15,848 nt of DNA from Anaerolineae bacterium (GCA_020851855.1 JADZBY010000414.1:1-15848), one strand, 5' to 3'; counted from the stretch's first letter, positions 1-7,634 are shown. Notes: generated from the sequence alone by a model not told the origin. Numbers and translations are program-made.

Positions 1-2
1 AC

Positions 3-827
3 CTGGCTGCGTTCGGCGCGCCGCTCTTTGCCGGCACAGATGCCTTTTTTGCCGAATTGAACCGGGGACGCCCGCCCGTCGAGGTCGCGGACGGCGTGAC
101 GTATTCGGTGAACCCGCTGGTGCACGCCTTCGACAACGTGTCGATGGCCGAAACGCTCGCCGCGCAGGGCGTCACCGTGCAGAGTGCGCGCGCTTTCTCC
201 GGCAGTCTGCCCGTCATCGTCAGCCCGGTGACGCTCAAGATGCGCTGGAACCCGAACGCCACCGGCCCGGACCCCGCGCCTGCGCCCGGCGAGCTTCCCG
301 CCCAGGTCGACGCGCGCCAGATGTCGCTGTTCGGCGCAGGCTGGACGGCGGGCAGCATCAAGCACCTGGCGCAGAGTGGGGCGGCTTCGGTGACCTGCTT
401 CGAAACCACCGGCTGGCGCGGCGTCATGGAAACTGCCGCCGGATCGCCCCTGCCGGACAAGTTCCGTTCCATTCCCGGCGGCGTGTACCCGATGTACCAC
501 GTCTTCGCGGACCTGGGCGAGTTCCAGGGCGGCGAGGTCCTGACCACCGAATCGAGCGACATGGCGGCGGTCGAGGGCATCGCGCTGCGTAAGGCGGGCC
601 GGACGCGCGTCTTGTTGGCGAACCTGAGCAATCACCCGCAGCTGGTCGACGTGATGGGCCTGTCCGGCGCGTGGCTGATCAAGATGCTCGACGAGACGAA
701 CGCCGAAGCGGCCATGCGCGACCCCGAAGGCTTCCGGGCGCAATCCGGGCCGCCGCTCCGGGCCGGCGACGGCGCGCTGCGCATCACGCTTCCGCCCTAT
801 GCGCTTGCCCGGCTCGACCAGGGTTGA
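3..827 (+). CDS. apnL: D-apionate lactonase, C-terminal part (5' end outside window)
   Basis: The reading frame is open from base 3, so this is the last 274 residues of a longer protein. A TTG at 57 is in frame but is not the real start, since coding sequence continues upstream of it. The stretch with VNPLVHAFDN, the run LKMRWNPNATGP, then QMSLFGAGWTAGS and FETTGWRGVME resemble the C-terminal half of ApnL, which opens D-apionolactone to D-apionate in D-apiose breakdown. That family is about 600 residues, so roughly half is missing here. The end (about residues 190-274) looks like a small beta domain. The assignment is by remembered family resemblance and is strongly supported by context: a RuBisCO-like protein 24 nt downstream and a DUF1537 kinase in the same operon. 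The catalytic residues cannot be named from this fragment. Confidence 0.8.
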   Translation: MAAFGAPLFAGTDAFFAELNRGRPPVEVADGVTYSVNPLVHAFDNVSMAETLAAQGVTVQSARAFSGSLPVIVSPVTLKMRWNPNATGPDPAPAPGELPAQVDARQMSLFGAGWTAGSIKHLAQSGAASVTCFETTGWRGVMETAAGSPLPDKFRSIPGGVYPMYHVFADLGEFQGGEVLTTESSDMAAVEGIALRKAGRTRVLLANLSNHPQLVDVMGLSGAWLIKMLDETNAEAAMRDPEGFRAQSGPPLRAGDGALRITLPPYALARLDQG

Positions 828-851
828 CCGGCCCGACCAAAGGAAACGATC

Positions 852-2141
852 ATGAGCGGCGCACCGCCCGACGACGCCATCCGCTGCACCTATTATGTCG
901 AATCGCCGTTCCCGCCGGACAAAGCCGCGTCGGTTATGGCCGCCACGCTCTCCGCCGGGACGTTCACCAAAGTGCCTGGCGAGACGGAAGCGCTGACCCG
1001 GCGCTTTTCGGCCACCGTCGAGTCGGTCTGCCCACTCGACACGACGACGCGCCCGGCGCTGCCCTATGGCAATACGCCGCCCACGGACGGCGCGCCGCAT
1101 TACCGGGCCGAGGTGCGGCTGCGCGTCCCGCTGGACGTGACCGGGACCGATTTCGCCACGGTGCTGGCCGTCGTGGCGGGCGGCGTGACGGAGCTGAAAG
1201 AGCTGTCCGGCGTGCGCCTGATGGACCTCGATCTGCCGCACGCCTTCGCGCACGCCCACCCCGGCCCGCAATTCGGAGTCGAGGGCACACGCCGCCTGAC
1301 CAACGTCTACAACCGGCCCCTCATGGCCTCGATCATCAAACCCAACGTCGGCCTGACGCCGGAACAGACCGCCGCCATCGTGCGGACGCTGGCCGAAGCA
1401 GGCGTAGATTTCGTAAAAGACGACGAGAAGATGACCAGCCCGCCCTATTCGACCGTCGCGGCGCGCGTCCAGGCGGTGATGGCGGTCATCCACGACGTGG
1501 CGGCGCGCACCGGCAAGCAAACGCTGTACGCTTTCAACATCAGCGCCGACGATCCGGATACGCTGGTGCGCCATCACGACACGGTGCTCAAGGCGGGCGG
1601 CGCGTGCGTCATGGTGAACATCAACCACATCGGCTACGCGGGCGTCAAGTTCCTGCGCAAGCACAGCCAACTGCCCATCCACGCCCACCGCAACGGCTGG
1701 GGCGCGCTCACACGCTCGCCCTTCCTGGGCATGTCCTTCAACGCCTACAACAAAATCTGGCGGCTGGTGGGCGTGGATCACCTGCACGTCAACGGCATCC
1801 GCAACAAGTACTGGGAGTCGGATGAGTCGGTCGTGAACGCCATCGGGCAGTGCCTCACGCCGCTCTTTTCGCCCGCCGACCGGCTGCTGCCCGTCGTCGG
1901 GTCCGGCATGTGGGCGGGCCAGCTTCCCGACACGTACCGCCTGACGCAGACCACCGATTTCATGTACATCTGCGGCGGCGGCATCCAGGGCCATCCCGGT
2001 GGGCCGGGAGCCGGGGTAAAATCTCTGCACCAGGCCTGGGAAGCGGCGATGGCGGGCATCACCCTGGACGACTACGCTGCCACACACCCCGAACTCAGGC
2101 AGGCATTGGAGCGCTTCGGCCAGCGAAAGGCAGCCTCATGA
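852..2141 (+). CDS. RuBisCO-like protein, 3-oxo-isoapionate-4-phosphate decarboxylase or transcarboxylase/hydrolase (OiaX/OiaT group)
   Basis: This 429-residue protein has the RuBisCO large-subunit fold but is not a CO2-fixing enzyme. SIIKPNVGL carries the general-base lysine (K163, equivalent to K175 of RuBisCO). VKDDE carries the carbamylated lysine and metal ligands (K189, D191, E192). HAHRNG (H279, R280) and GGGIQGHPGGPGAG (375-388) match substrate-phosphate loops. The second lysine of the RuBisCO KPK motif is Asn here (N165). RuBisCO-like proteins of D-apiose pathways act on 3-oxo-isoapionate 4-phosphate. OiaX decarboxylates it to L-erythrulose 1-phosphate, while OiaT splits it to 3-phosphoglycerate and glycolate. 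The neighbouring lactonase and DUF1537 kinase fit both, and I cannot choose between them, so no symbol is given. A good ribosome site (AAAGGA, 839-844) lies 7 nt before the ATG. The stop overlaps the next start (ATGA). Confidence 0.85.
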   Translation: MSGAPPDDAIRCTYYVESPFPPDKAASVMAATLSAGTFTKVPGETEALTRRFSATVESVCPLDTTTRPALPYGNTPPTDGAPHYRAEVRLRVPLDVTGTDFATVLAVVAGGVTELKELSGVRLMDLDLPHAFAHAHPGPQFGVEGTRRLTNVYNRPLMASIIKPNVGLTPEQTAAIVRTLAEAGVDFVKDDEKMTSPPYSTVAARVQAVMAVIHDVAARTGKQTLYAFNISADDPDTLVRHHDTVLKAGGACVMVNINHIGYAGVKFLRKHSQLPIHAHRNGWGALTRSPFLGMSFNAYNKIWRLVGVDHLHVNGIRNKYWESDESVVNAIGQCLTPLFSPADRLLPVVGSGMWAGQLPDTYRLTQTTDFMYICGGGIQGHPGGPGAGVKSLHQAWEAAMAGITLDDYAATHPELRQALERFGQRKAAS

Positions 2142-2419
2142 TCAAACACATCGTCATGTTCAAACTCAAGGATCGCGCCACCGCCCCGCAGGTGAAGGCC
2201 AAGCTCATGGAGTTGGACGGCCAGATCGACGTGGTCCGCGAGTGGGAAGTCGGCATCAACATCGGGGCGTCTTCGAAGCCCTACGAAGTGGTCGTCAATT
2301 CGAGCTTCGACTCGCTGGACGATGTGGCGGTCTTCCGCAAGCATCCCAAGCACGTCGAAGTCGTGGCGGCCATCCAGCCCTATATCGAAGTTTCCGGAAC
2401 CGTCGACTATGAGCGCTGA
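2138..2419 (+). CDS. Dabb (stress-responsive alpha/beta barrel) family protein
   Basis: This 93-residue protein starts MIKHIVMFKLKD and contains WEVGINIG and FRKHPKHVEVV. It matches the single-domain Dabb ferredoxin-like fold, which usually dimerises into a small barrel. The ATG at 2138 overlaps the TGA of the RuBisCO-like gene in an ATGA arrangement, with AAAGG at 2126-2130 as ribosome site, so translation is probably coupled. The in-frame upstream extension belongs to a shadow frame and is not used. Dabb proteins are varied: some are small-molecule enzymes and many have no known role. In a sugar-acid operon it may be an accessory enzyme such as an isomerase or a product-releasing hydrolase, but that is a guess. 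The fold call is firm and the function is unknown. Confidence 0.85.
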   Translation: MIKHIVMFKLKDRATAPQVKAKLMELDGQIDVVREWEVGINIGASSKPYEVVVNSSFDSLDDVAVFRKHPKHVEVVAAIQPYIEVSGTVDYER

Positions 2420-2454
2420 CGCTCAATAGAGAATAAGCATAAGGGAGAATCATC

Positions 2455-3255
2455 ATGGATTGGGGAAAAGAAAATCGCATGAAGCGGCTGTTCCGTGACA
2501 ATGGGCGGTGTTTTTACCTGCCCATCGATCACGGCTATTTCCTCGGCCCGACCCGCAAGCTGGAGAAGCCGGGCGAGACGATTGCGCCGCTGATGCCGTA
2601 CGCCGACGGCCTGTTCTGCACACGCGGTGTGCTGCGCGCCTGCGTGGACCCGGCAACGCGCGTCCCGATCATCCTGCGCGTCTCCGGCGGCAGCAGCATC
2701 CTGGGCGACCTGACCAACGAAGAGGTCACCACGTCGATTGACGAGATGCTCCGCCTGAACGTCAGCGCGGTGGGCGTGTCCATCTTCCTCGGCTCCGAGC
2801 ACGAGAAGCAGACCGTCATGAACCTGGCCAAGCTCGTCAACGAGTGCGAGCCGTATGGCATCCCGGTCATGGCCGTCACGGCGGTCGGTAAAGAGCTGGA
2901 GAAGCGCGACGCGCGTTTCCTGGCGCTGGCCGCGCGCATCTTCGCGGAGATCGGGGCCAGCGTCGTCAAGACGTACTGGTGCGAGAACTTCGAGAAGGTG
3001 GTCGAGGGTTGCCCGGTCCCGGTGGTCATCGCGGGCGGCCCGAAGACCGAAACCATCCGCGAAGTCTTCGAGTTCGTGCACGACGGGATGCAGCGCGGCG
3101 CGAGCGGCCTGAACCTGGGCCGCAACGTGTGGCAGAACGAAGCGCCCGTGGCCGCGATGCGCGCTCTCGAAGCGATCATCCACCACAACGCCACAGTGGA
3201 CGAAGCCGAGACGATGTACGAGGAACTCAAGAACAGCCAACTCCAGGCCGTCTGA
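2455..3255 (+). CDS. LsrF-like class I aldolase/thiolase (DeoC/FbaB/LsrF family)
   Basis: This 266-residue TIM-barrel protein resembles E. coli LsrF, the 3-hydroxy-5-phosphonooxypentane-2,4-dione thiolase of autoinducer-2 breakdown. Shared features are the MDWG start, IDHGYFLGPT (24-33), CTRGVLR (55-61), GGSSIL, the lysine of VVKTYW (K172, aligning with the catalytic lysine K203 of LsrF), CPVPVVIAGG (186-195) and a GRN phosphate loop (222-224). It lacks the roughly 30-residue N-terminal extension of LsrF. The start is supported by AAGGGAG (2441-2447) 7 nt upstream. No autoinducer-2 genes are nearby, and the gene sits inside a D-apionate operon, so a role on a phosphorylated C4 or C5 ketose from that pathway is more likely than autoinducer processing. 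The substrate is not known. A terminator-like hairpin follows it. Confidence 0.88.
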   Translation: MDWGKENRMKRLFRDNGRCFYLPIDHGYFLGPTRKLEKPGETIAPLMPYADGLFCTRGVLRACVDPATRVPIILRVSGGSSILGDLTNEEVTTSIDEMLRLNVSAVGVSIFLGSEHEKQTVMNLAKLVNECEPYGIPVMAVTAVGKELEKRDARFLALAARIFAEIGASVVKTYWCENFEKVVEGCPVPVVIAGGPKTETIREVFEFVHDGMQRGASGLNLGRNVWQNEAPVAAMRALEAIIHHNATVDEAETMYEELKNSQLQAV

Positions 3256-3271
3256 GCCGCCGACACCCTGC

Positions 3272-3310
3272 CGAGGGCGTGCAACGGGACCAGCACGCCC
3301 TCGTTTCTTT
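3272..3310 (+). terminator. Terminator-like hairpin inside the operon
   Basis: A perfect 11-bp stem (cgagggcgtgc at 3272-3282 with gcacgccctcg at 3293-3303) with a 10-nt loop is followed by tttcttt. This looks like an intrinsic terminator between the aldolase and SDR genes. Since the SDR and kinase continue on the same strand and fit the same pathway, it may cause partial termination or protect the 3' end of the upstream mRNA, lowering expression of the last two genes. Confidence 0.7.
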
Positions 3311-3329
3311 CAGATCAGGAGTTTTCCCC

Positions 3330-4100
3330 ATGAATGATTGGACATTGAGCGGCGAGGCCGCGCTCGTCACAGGAGCGGCGGCGGGCATTGGCCGGGCCTG
3401 CGTGGCGGCGTTCCTCGAAAAAGGCGCGTCCGTGGCCGGGCTGGATATCAATCCCAGGATCGCCGGGCTATTTGAGCAGAGAGAATTTCTGGGCATTGCC
3501 TGCGACCTGAGCGACGAGGCGGCGGCAGTCGCAGCGGTGCGCCAAGCCGCCGAGACGTTCGGGCGGCTGGATATGCTCGTGCTGAACGCCGGCATCTTCC
3601 CGGCGGGCTGCCGCATCGAGTCGCTCTCGCTGGCCGAATGGGACCGCGTGATGCGCATCAACCTGGACTCGAACCTCGTTATCCTGCGCGAAGCGTACCC
3701 GTTCCTCAAGAAATCGCCGGGCGGCGGGCGCGTGGTGATCAACGGCTCGCGCAACGCCATCGCGCCGGGGCCGGGCGCGGCAGCCTATTCGACCAGCAAG
3801 GCGGCGCTCACGCAGCTGGGGCGCGTCGCGGCGCTCGAATGGGCGGGCGACGGCATCCGAGTGAATATGATCCACGCACACGGCGTCTTTGATACCGACC
3901 TGTGGACCGAGGACGTGCTGAACGCGCGCGCCAAGCATTACGGCATGACCGTGGAGCAGTACAAGACGAACAACCTGCTCAAGGTCGAGATCACCAGCCG
4001 CGACATGGCCGATATGGCCGTGGCGATGTGCGGGCCGCTCTTCGCCAAGATCACGGGCGCGCAGATTCCGATGGATGGCGGCAACGACCGCGTAATCTGA
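3330..4100 (+). CDS. SDR family NAD(P)-dependent dehydrogenase, RhaD/RhaE SDR-domain type
   Basis: This is a 256-residue classical short-chain dehydrogenase. TGAAAGIG (14-21) binds the dinucleotide and NAG (86-88) is the structural motif. S140, Y153 and K157 are the catalytic triad, with Ser exactly 13 residues before Tyr. The C-terminal part (VFDTDLWTEDVL, HYGMTVEQYKTNNLL, ending in GAQIPMDGGNDRVI) closely recalls the SDR half of bifunctional rhamnulose-1-phosphate aldolase/lactaldehyde dehydrogenase proteins, but here it stands alone without the class II aldolase half. The ribosome site is CAGGAG (3316-3321). It probably oxidises or reduces a hydroxy-aldehyde or sugar acid made in the same operon, with substrate unknown. 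It is not the D-apionate oxidoisomerase, which as I recall belongs to a different dehydrogenase family. Confidence 0.88.
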   Translation: MNDWTLSGEAALVTGAAAGIGRACVAAFLEKGASVAGLDINPRIAGLFEQREFLGIACDLSDEAAAVAAVRQAAETFGRLDMLVLNAGIFPAGCRIESLSLAEWDRVMRINLDSNLVILREAYPFLKKSPGGGRVVINGSRNAIAPGPGAAAYSTSKAALTQLGRVAALEWAGDGIRVNMIHAHGVFDTDLWTEDVLNARAKHYGMTVEQYKTNNLLKVEITSRDMADMAVAMCGPLFAKITGAQIPMDGGNDRVI

Positions 4101-4112
4101 AGGACACATCCC

Positions 4113-5477
4113 ATGACCGACTTATTGCTCACTTTTTACGGCGACGATTTCACCGGCTCGACCGACGTCATGGAGTCGCTGGAGTTGGGCGGCGTGCCGG
4201 CAGTCCTGTTCTTGGAGCCGCCCACGCGCGATCAGCTCAGCGGGCGTTTTGCGCATGTGCGCGCCGTGGGCGTGGCAGGCGTCAGCCGGACCATGTCGCC
4301 CGCCCAGATGGACGCCGAGTTGATCCCGGCCTTCAAGGCGATCAACCAGCTTGGCGCGCCGTTCTTTCACTACAAAATCTGCTCCACGTTCGACTCGTCA
4401 CCGACGGTGGGCAGCATCGGTCACGCCATCGACATCGGTTTTGACGTGTTCGACCCGCCGGTCGTGCCGCTCATGGTCGGCTCGCCGGCATTGCGCCGCT
4501 ACGTCGTGTTCGGCAACCTGTTCGCGCGTGTGGGCGACGTGACGTACCGCCTGGACCGCCACCCGACGATGAGCAAACACCCGATCACGCCCATGACCGA
4601 GAGCGACCTGCGGCTTCACCTGGGCCAACAGACGACGCGCTCTATCGGGCTGATCGACGTGTGGCACATGGAAGGCCCCGACGCGGCGGTTGATGAGCGT
4701 TTCCAAAAGCTCGTGGCCGATGGGATGGAGATCGTGCTCTTCGATACGCTCGACCAGCGCCATCTGGCGATTGTCGGGCGCGTGATCTGGGCGCAGCGCG
4801 GCGAAAAGCCCGTGTTCATGGTCGGCTCGTCGGGAATCGAGAACGCGCTAACCTTGCACTGGCAGGCGACGGGCGTCGTCGCCAAGCCGGAGCCGCTCAG
4901 ATCGCCGGGGCGCGTCGGGCAGCTCGTCGTCGTGTCGGGCAGCGCCGCGCCGCCCACCGCCGAGCAGATCGACTATGCGCTGGCGCGCGACTTTGCCGGC
5001 ATCCGGCTCGACTCGGCGTGTCTGGTCGATCCGGCGTCCGCTGATCAGGAACGGGCGCGCGCCGTCCAGCAGGCGCTTCAGGTCCTCTCTGCCGGGCACA
5101 GCGCTCTGTTGTACTCGGCGCACGGCCCGGACGACCCGGCCATTGCGCACACCAGCCAGCACATGGCCGCGCTCGGCATGGACCCGAAGGCCGTGGGCAG
5201 CCGCCTGGGCACGCAGCAGGGCTTGATCCTGCGCGACATCCTGGAGCGCACCGACCTGAAGCGCGCCTGTGTGGCGGGCGGCGATACGTGCGGCTATGCG
5301 TCCAAGCAGCTTGGCATCTACGCGCTGGAAACGGTCGTGCCCATCGCGCCGGGCGCGCCGCTGTGCCGCGCCAGTTCGAACACGCCACGCTTCGATGGCC
5401 TGCAAATCTCGCTCAAGGGCGGGCAGAACGGGCAGGCCGATTACTTCGTGAAGATACGCGAGGGCGGCGCGGCGTAG
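4113..5477 (+). CDS. oiaK: DUF1537-family sugar-acid kinase, probable 3-oxo-isoapionate kinase
   Basis: This 454-residue four-carbon-acid sugar kinase family protein has the N-terminal motif YGDDFTGSTDVMESL (9-23), HYKICSTFDSSPTVGSIG (86-103), RHPTMSKHPITPMTESDLRLHL (149-170), and the C-terminal ATP-site motifs AGGDTCGYAS (388-397, usually GGDTS) and QISLKGGQNG (431-440). The family phosphorylates acidic sugars. Next to ApnL and an OiaX/OiaT-type RuBisCO-like protein the expected member is OiaK, which makes 3-oxo-isoapionate 4-phosphate with ATP in the cytosol. Length is normal. The start follows the SDR stop by 12 nt and has AAGGA (4100-4104) 8 nt upstream. Family is certain. The precise substrate rests on context, since DUF1537 kinases also act on threonate, erythronate and related acids. 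Confidence 0.85.
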   Translation: MTDLLLTFYGDDFTGSTDVMESLELGGVPAVLFLEPPTRDQLSGRFAHVRAVGVAGVSRTMSPAQMDAELIPAFKAINQLGAPFFHYKICSTFDSSPTVGSIGHAIDIGFDVFDPPVVPLMVGSPALRRYVVFGNLFARVGDVTYRLDRHPTMSKHPITPMTESDLRLHLGQQTTRSIGLIDVWHMEGPDAAVDERFQKLVADGMEIVLFDTLDQRHLAIVGRVIWAQRGEKPVFMVGSSGIENALTLHWQATGVVAKPEPLRSPGRVGQLVVVSGSAAPPTAEQIDYALARDFAGIRLDSACLVDPASADQERARAVQQALQVLSAGHSALLYSAHGPDDPAIAHTSQHMAALGMDPKAVGSRLGTQQGLILRDILERTDLKRACVAGGDTCGYASKQLGIYALETVVPIAPGAPLCRASSNTPRFDGLQISLKGGQNGQADYFVKIREGGAA

Positions 5478-5483
5478 AAGGGA

Positions 5484-5627
5484 CCTCACCCCTGGCCCCT
5501 CTCCACGCCGGTTACAGCGTAGAGAGGGGGAAACACCGGCGCACAGCAGCGCTGGCGATCTCCCCTCTCTATCGTCGCCGGGGTCCTCTTTGGGGTGGCG
5601 CACGATGGAGAGGGGCCGGGGGTGAGG
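5484..5627. repeat. Nested palindromic repeat between convergent genes
   Basis: Two 22-nt arms (5484-5505 and 5606-5627) are complementary at 21 of 22 positions. Inside them lies a second inverted pair (tagagagggg at 5520-5529, cccctctcta at 5562-5571). Each arm can also fold with its inner partner, so two separate hairpins or one long cruciform are possible. It fills the 164 nt between the + strand kinase and the - strand hydrolase. Similar 'ccctctcc' palindromes occur near 8130, 8255 and 14388. It is probably a dispersed REP/MITE-like element that also serves as a bidirectional terminator. Confidence 0.75.
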
Positions 5628-5641
5628 CCAGTCTAGTTCCG

Positions 5642-7564
5642 TCACTGCGCCGGAATGACCGGCAACTCCGCATAGGACGGGTGCGTCGCGTCGCGATAGA
5701 GGCGGACTTCCGGCGCAGGATCGAGCGGCGGCGTCCGGTAGTTGCCATCGTCTGCGCCGGTGATGCGCACCCGGATGCGGTGCCCGGCGTCGAAGATGTT
5801 CGAGGTGGGCAACAAGGCAAACGTCAGCTCGACCGGCTCGCCAGCGGACAGCGGCGCAAGGTCCGCCTCAAAGCTGCGATGCCACGGCAGGCCCATCGCG
5901 TTGTATGGCGCGGCCTGCGTGGCCCGGTGTGAGGCGCGCAGCATCCCTTCCGAGATGTAGTGCGCGTACCCATCCGCGTCCACTTCTTCCAGGTACGCAA
6001 AGATGTCGCCGTCGTCAGCGCTGGACGTGACCCACAGCGATACCGTCGGGTGGCCGGTGATTTCCACATCGGCATCCAGCGGCGGCGTGGTGTACGTCAG
6101 CGAGCGCACGCCCTGCTCGCTCATGTCGCCGTAGAAGAAATCGCCGCCGTGCCCGTTGTGCCAGCGGGTGCTCGTGCCCGTCGCGGTGCTGTAATCGACC
6201 GTGTAGGCGTCGGCGGCGCTCGCTACGGCGTCCGGCGCTTCCGGCAGCAGCAATCCATCGTTGGCGGACTGGATGCTGCCCGACGGCCCGCCCCGGAAAT
6301 AGAAGCGCGTGCGCTGTTCGGTCGCCAGCGGCCACTGGTCTGACGTGCGCCACGCCTCGCCCGCCGGCGCGCCCATCACGTAATAGGTGACCGGCGGCTC
6401 GTCTCCGATGCCGTTGTCGATGTCCTTGAGGTGGTAGTCAAAGAACCGCAGATGCTCGATGGTGTGGAAGGTGAAAGCATACAGCACGGTGAAGTTGTCG
6501 TTGACCAGCGGATCAACCGTTTCGCGCCAGCCCTCGACAAAGCCCGCGCCATGCGAGAACGGCGTGAACACGATGCGCTGCGGCACGATCAGGTTGTTGA
6601 ACCACAAGGCCTGATGATCGGGGTACATATCGTACCAGCCGGTGATCTGGTACACCGCCACGTTGGAGCGGTTGATGCCCGGCGCAAAGCGGCTGATCGT
6701 CCAGTCCAGGTAACCACGCGAGCCGATCTCTTCCAGGATGCTGTCGCGGTACGGCGCATCCTGGCTGGCCTGGTAGATGTTCAGGTTGGCGCGGTGCTCC
6801 GCCACGGCAGCGCGGGCCAGTGCGCTATCCGTATCCTCATCAACCGGGACCGGCGGCGTGTCCAGGTCCAGGCGTTGGATGGTGCGCGACCACGCCTGTA
6901 AAAATTCTTCACGGTATATACCGCCCGGATAGGCGAAGTCGTACATATCGAACATGGCCATCTGCGGGATGATGGCGCGCAGGGCGGGATGCGCGGCCCC
7001 GGCGGCGACAAACTGCGAGATGCCGTTGGCCGAGACGCCCATCATGCCCACCCGGCCATTGCACCACGGCTGCCCCGCCAGCCAGTCGATCACATCGTAG
7101 GCGTCCTGGGAGTCGTAGTCGGTAAACTCGCCAGGCCGCGAGCCAAACGACGCGCCCGTCCCCCGCATGTCCGACGAGGCGAGCACATAGCCGTGCCGCA
7201 CCCAGAACGACCACAACGGCTCATAACCCGCCTGGGTGACGCCGACGCCGTCGCGCAGGTCGGCGCGGTGGTAACGCTCGTGGATCAGGATGACGGGCAG
7301 CGGATCGTCCACCGGGACGCCGTTCACGCTGGGCCGCACCACGTCCAGCGCGATGCGCGCGCCGTCGCGGGCGGTAACGTACTGCGCCGTGCGCACCCAT
7401 TCGTCGTAGACCTGCTCAGAATAGCCGCTGTACGCGCCCAGCCGGGAGATCTTCTGGCCATCCTGCGCGGCGGCAGGTACGCCGCCCGCCGCGATGAGCG
7501 CCATCGCAACGAGAAGGGCCAGCAGAAAGAGTGCAATTCGGGATGGAACGAGGTGTTTCGGCAT
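5642..7564 (-). CDS. Secreted CocE/NonD-type serine hydrolase (X-Pro dipeptidyl-peptidase S15 family)
   Basis: This 640-residue protein begins with a signal peptide: basic MPKHLVPSR, a hydrophobic core at 11-28, and a likely cut near AAA-Q34. No lipobox cysteine is present, so it is probably released or periplasmic-like. The alpha/beta-hydrolase part (about 55-385) shows DMRGTGASFG (132-141) and the nucleophile elbow GVSANG (S178). The remaining triad candidates are the Asp in GWYDMY (D312) and the His in FSHGAG (H338), as in cocaine esterase and S15 peptidases. Residues about 400-640 form the C-terminal jelly-roll domain, with SGHP-like 'ITGHPTVSLWV' and a 'GHRIRVRITG' strand. The family cleaves acyl-ester, amide or Xaa-Pro bonds, and the exact substrate cannot be told. 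GGAG (7572-7575) lies 7 nt before the ATG. It follows hicA on the same strand by 70 nt. Confidence 0.9.
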   Translation of the reverse strand: MPKHLVPSRIALFLLALLVAMALIAAGGVPAAAQDGQKISRLGAYSGYSEQVYDEWVRTAQYVTARDGARIALDVVRPSVNGVPVDDPLPVILIHERYHRADLRDGVGVTQAGYEPLWSFWVRHGYVLASSDMRGTGASFGSRPGEFTDYDSQDAYDVIDWLAGQPWCNGRVGMMGVSANGISQFVAAGAAHPALRAIIPQMAMFDMYDFAYPGGIYREEFLQAWSRTIQRLDLDTPPVPVDEDTDSALARAAVAEHRANLNIYQASQDAPYRDSILEEIGSRGYLDWTISRFAPGINRSNVAVYQITGWYDMYPDHQALWFNNLIVPQRIVFTPFSHGAGFVEGWRETVDPLVNDNFTVLYAFTFHTIEHLRFFDYHLKDIDNGIGDEPPVTYYVMGAPAGEAWRTSDQWPLATEQRTRFYFRGGPSGSIQSANDGLLLPEAPDAVASAADAYTVDYSTATGTSTRWHNGHGGDFFYGDMSEQGVRSLTYTTPPLDADVEITGHPTVSLWVTSSADDGDIFAYLEEVDADGYAHYISEGMLRASHRATQAAPYNAMGLPWHRSFEADLAPLSAGEPVELTFALLPTSNIFDAGHRIRVRITGADDGNYRTPPLDPAPEVRLYRDATHPSYAELPVIPAQ

Positions 7565-7634
7565 GGTGGTACTCCATCAGTAACGGTAAGGATGCACATA
7601 ATGCCGAGTCTAGCGCGAAAGGCGTTTTTGTGGG

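Noticed and set aside
852..2141. True CO2-fixing RuBisCO large subunit
   Set aside because: The protein diverges at active-site positions (KPN for KPK, altered loop 6 region), is shorter, and sits among sugar-acid genes with no small subunit or phosphoribulokinase.
2407..3240. 277-codon open frame on the - strand over the aldolase gene
   Set aside because: It is the antisense shadow of a clearly recognisable gene, is His/Arg/Asp-rich, and matches no family.
2455..3255. Autoinducer-2 processing operon (lsr) suggested by the LsrF-like protein
   Set aside because: No lsrK, lsrR, lsrG or lsr transporter genes are present, and the neighbours are apionate-pathway enzymes.
2979..4100. Long upstream extension of the SDR gene into the aldolase gene
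   Set aside because: The added part is a shadow frame. The ATG at 3330 has a good ribosome site and the expected SDR N-terminus.
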